From SM23-78 sp041479965 (GTDB lineage: Archaea; Nanobdellota; Nanobdellia; Woesearchaeales; SM23-78): a stretch of 6,275 bases of DNA. The stretch is taken from positions 1-6,275 of the forward strand of contig JBGOZE010000063.1 of NCBI GenBank assembly GCA_041479965.1. The letters are read 5' to 3'. Made by a program: the position numbers and the translations under genes. Position 1 is the first letter of the stretch, and the number at the start of each line of letters is the position of its first letter. The notes below the pieces were generated by a model that saw only the letters and a list, made by a program, of their open reading frames with translations, was not told where the DNA came from and searched no databases. Below, piece after piece: positions 4,460 through 6,275 of the stretch.

Positions 4460-5944
4460 CTAATCAGCTCTTAGCGTTCCCATGTAGTACTTGGCTATCA
4501 TGAGGCCTATCTGGTTCACGTCGAATATCTGCTTCTTGACCATCCACTTGAGTATTCTTATCTTCTCTTTCAGGTCATTGATTATCTCGTCATCAGTCAT
4601 GCCTGTGTAGAGCTTGAGCCTTTCCACTATTACTTCTGACTTGGTTACCTCCTCGAGCGTGTCTTTGCCTACATTGAGCTTCATAAGCACTCTCGAATCT
4701 CCGGTTGAGGTTACCTCTGCCAATTGCAGCGTCCTCCTCTTGCCAGTCCTCCTATTCCTGTTCTGGATGACTATAAGAGAGAGGGCAGCTATCATTGGCT
4801 TGGGTATCTCGATGGGTGGATTGGTCAGCCTCATGACCACTTCCTCTGCATTGTTGGCGTGCAGAGTGGCGTATACTGAGTGGCCTGTGTGCATGGATTC
4901 GAGGAGCACTTCAGCCTCTCTTTTCCTTCTTATCTCTCCGACGATAATCCTGTCAGGCCTCATCCTTAGGCTGTTGACTAATAGGTCAAGCATGGTGACT
5001 TCTCCCTTGCCTTCCGGGTTGGGAAGCCTGGTCTCCATCGGCACCCAGTGAAGGTTCATGGGCAGGGTGAGCTCTCTTGTGTCCTCTATGCTGATGATTC
5101 TCTGGTTGGGAGGGAAGAAGTTGCTTATGACGTTTAGCATGCTGGTCTTTCCGCTTCCTGTTCCTCCGCTGATGAGCACTGAAAGCTCGTTCTGGACTGC
5201 TAACCAAATGAAAGCTGCTGCTTCATAGCTGAGCACATTCTCTTGGATGAACTTGGTGATGGTCCAGGGGTCTTGGGAGAATTTTCTTATGGTGATGGTG
5301 TTGCCCTTGGTGCTTATGGGCATGAGAGTAGCGTTTACTCTGTCACCTGTCATCAGGTGGGCGTCCATGAGGGGGTTAAGGTTGGTTATCTCTTTTCCTA
5401 CGTCCCTTCCTATCATGGTCGCGAAGTGCCTTATCCTTGCCTCTGACACTATCTTGATGTTAGTGATCAGCCAGCCGTGCTTCTTATGGTAGATCCAGAC
5501 AGGCTCTGTGTGGTTGTTGACGACAATCTCCTCTAGAGCAGGGTCTTGGAGCAGTATCTCAAGCTTTCCAAGGCCGAGGTTCTCCTCGATTAGGTAGTTG
5601 ATGAGCATGTTGGTCGTGTTGTCATCTGCCTGAGGGAAGTACTTGTGGATGAGCTTCTTTATCTCTCCCTTGAATCTCTGCCTGATGTTGACGAGCTCGT
5701 TCTGCTCTAGGTTCTCTATATCCTCAAGGCTCATCTTGGAGATGAACTCCTCCCTTATCTTCTCTAGAATTATTTTGGTCGCGTCGCTGATGTTGGTTAT
5801 CGAGACAACATACTCAGGCACTGGCTTGTCTTCCTCTGCATAGATGCTTATGTCTACAACTATGTTGTTGACTGTTATGGTGTAGCGGTCTACTAGCTCT
5901 CTTCTCGCTGTGTCTGCGCTGCGTCCGGATGTGAATTCAGTCAT
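4460..5944 (-). CDS. archaeal type II/IV secretion system ATPase (GspE/FlaI/EpdL-like)
   Basis: The cytoplasmic motor of the pilus, a probable hexameric ATPase of 494 residues that drives pilin insertion from the membrane platform. All motor motifs are intact. Walker A is GGTGSGKTS (260-268, Lys266 and Thr267). The Asp box is IISIEDTREL (283-292). Walker B is DRIIVGEIR (331-339, Glu337). The His box is MHTGHSVYATLHANN (351-365), with His352, His355 and His362. The N-terminal domain (about 20-230) has the family's mixed helical region (about 55-105) and the LEEIVVNN and GDRVNATL segments. The C-terminal helices (about 440-490) follow the core and show no zinc-binding Cys cluster, as in archaeal members. 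The length fits FlaI-like proteins. Two TadC-like genes follow directly, so it more likely serves a pilus than an archaellum, though ATPase sequence alone does not separate these. The ribosome binding site is weak (GGATTGGA, 5950-5957). A 36-base gap separates it from the helical protein upstream. Confidence 0.95.
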   Translation of the reverse strand: MTEFTSGRSADTARRELVDRYTITVNNIVVDISIYAEEDKPVPEYVVSITNISDATKIILEKIREEFISKMSLEDIENLEQNELVNIRQRFKGEIKKLIHKYFPQADDNTTNMLINYLIEENLGLGKLEILLQDPALEEIVVNNHTEPVWIYHKKHGWLITNIKIVSEARIRHFATMIGRDVGKEITNLNPLMDAHLMTGDRVNATLMPISTKGNTITIRKFSQDPWTITKFIQENVLSYEAAAFIWLAVQNELSVLISGGTGSGKTSMLNVISNFFPPNQRIISIEDTRELTLPMNLHWVPMETRLPNPEGKGEVTMLDLLVNSLRMRPDRIIVGEIRRKREAEVLLESMHTGHSVYATLHANNAEEVVMRLTNPPIEIPKPMIAALSLIVIQNRNRRTGKRRTLQLAEVTSTGDSRVLMKLNVGKDTLEEVTKSEVIVERLKLYTGMTDDEIINDLKEKIRILKWMVKKQIFDVNQIGLMIAKYYMGTLRAD

Positions 5945-5970
5945 TTTATTCCAATCCTGTTCATTTTTTT

Positions 5971-5980
5971 TTTAATTATA
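5971..5980 (-). promoter_or_regulatory. possible TATA element before the ATPase gene
   Basis: The minus strand reads TATAATTAAA immediately after the stop codon of the upstream gene. A start about 25 bases on would leave a leader of under 10 bases before the ATPase ATG, which fits the weak ribosome binding site there. The purine-rich upstream element is missing, so read-through from the upstream gene is equally plausible. Confidence 0.2.
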
Positions 5981-6275
5981 TCATGCGTGGATTGCCTGTG
6001 GCGTGTTGATCTTCTGCATGTTCTTGATGAAGAGTAGCTTGTGCTCGAGCTCTTCCACTTCTTTGGTCAGTCTGTACTGGTCGTCAAAAGCTTCTTTGGG
6101 AAGCATCTGGATGCTATGCTTGGCTTCAAGAAGCCTGTGGGTCGCTTCTTCTATGAATCCTTTCTCAAGCATGGAGCGGGCTTCTTTGAGGTCATTTGTT
6201 ATGCTCTCGATCTTCTTCTTGTCATAGGTAGGGTTCTTGATTTTTGAGTCTTCGTCAAGCATCTTGATATCGCGG
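5981..6275 (-). CDS. small helical protein of unknown function, probably cut by the window edge
   Basis: I do not recognise a named family. From the ATG at 6262 the product has 93 residues, but the frame stays open to the window edge (codons for R-D-I-K precede that Met) and no ribosome binding site lies before it. This may therefore be the C-terminal part of a longer protein. It has no signal peptide, membrane segment or Cys. About 29% of residues are Lys, Glu or Asp, and the heptad-like spacing suggests two or three helices at about 15-35, 38-52 and 61-82. The stretch ARSMLEKGFIEEATHRLLEA resembles a TPR-like helix pair, and EVEELEHKLLFIK suggests a coiled coil. It ends 36 bases before the pilus ATPase gene on the same strand, so it may belong to the pilus operon, perhaps as a cytoplasmic accessory factor. 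That role is a guess from position only. Confidence 0.6.
   Translation of the reverse strand, partial: RDIKMLDEDSKIKNPTYDKKKIESITNDLKEARSMLEKGFIEEATHRLLEAKHSIQMLPKEAFDDQYRLTKEVEELEHKLLFIKNMQKINTPQAIHA

Noticed and set aside
4614..5051. Long plus-strand frames, the largest of 145 residues opposite the ATPase and 113 residues opposite the second platform gene
   Set aside because: They are antisense to well-conserved genes with intact motifs, and show no recognisable domain. Low stop frequency opposite these genes explains them.
5941..5964. Seven-codon mini-frame (MNRIGIK) whose TGA overlaps the ATG of the ATPase gene, like a translational coupling leader
   Set aside because: The ATG lies directly in a poly-A stretch with no ribosome binding site, and such a short frame is expected by chance in an AT-rich gap. 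Without conservation it is not supportable.

Overview
This window looks archaeal. All eight genes lie on the minus strand, so transcription runs from right to left. The archaeal evidence is a 20S proteasome beta subunit with a short autocleaved propeptide, class III (PibD/EppA-type) prepilin signals, a FlaI/EpdL-like secretion ATPase with separate TadC-like membrane proteins, archaeal TATA-type promoters and oligo-T terminator-like tracts. The pilin core (TYGWA...IGALAYFG, then LPxKC) is a pattern I associate with DPANN archaea such as Woesearchaeota or Pacearchaeota. That lineage is an inference from memory, not a result.

Layout in transcription order: (1) 6275-5981, a small helical protein of unknown function, possibly cut by the window edge; (2) 5944-4460, the type II/IV secretion-system ATPase (GspE/FlaI superfamily); (3) 4387-3572 and (4) 3549-2521, two T2SSF/TadC-family platform proteins; (5) 2378-2520, a non-coding stretch with the best promoter in the window; (6) 2369-1890, 1840-1358 and 1238-780, three tandem paralogous prepilins; (7) 671-30, the proteasome beta subunit with its own promoter, followed by a T-tract.

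Genes 2 to 7 form a type IV-like pilus locus. The ATPase supplies energy, the two membrane proteins form the platform, and the three prepilins are the likely filament or adhesin subunits. The separate platform genes resemble the Epd pilus and Tad arrangement rather than the fused ArlJ of the archaellum. No archaellin, ArlH or prepilin peptidase gene lies in the window. A T6-A-T6 tract after the second pilin, with no T-tract between pilins 3 and 2, suggests that pilins 3 and 2 are co-transcribed and pilin 1 is partly uncoupled.

The most interesting signal is in the pilins. Pilins 2 and 3 are nearly identical at the DNA level over exactly their first 36 codons (7 mismatches in 108, all synonymous). 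Identity then drops abruptly to 14 of 24 bases even though the protein stays almost unchanged. This fits recent gene conversion or a partial duplication of the secretion and assembly module, joined to different exposed domains. The rest of the window is ordinary core machinery. No RNA genes, CRISPR arrays, insertion sequences or origins were seen, and no gene-free stretch exceeds about 150 bases.
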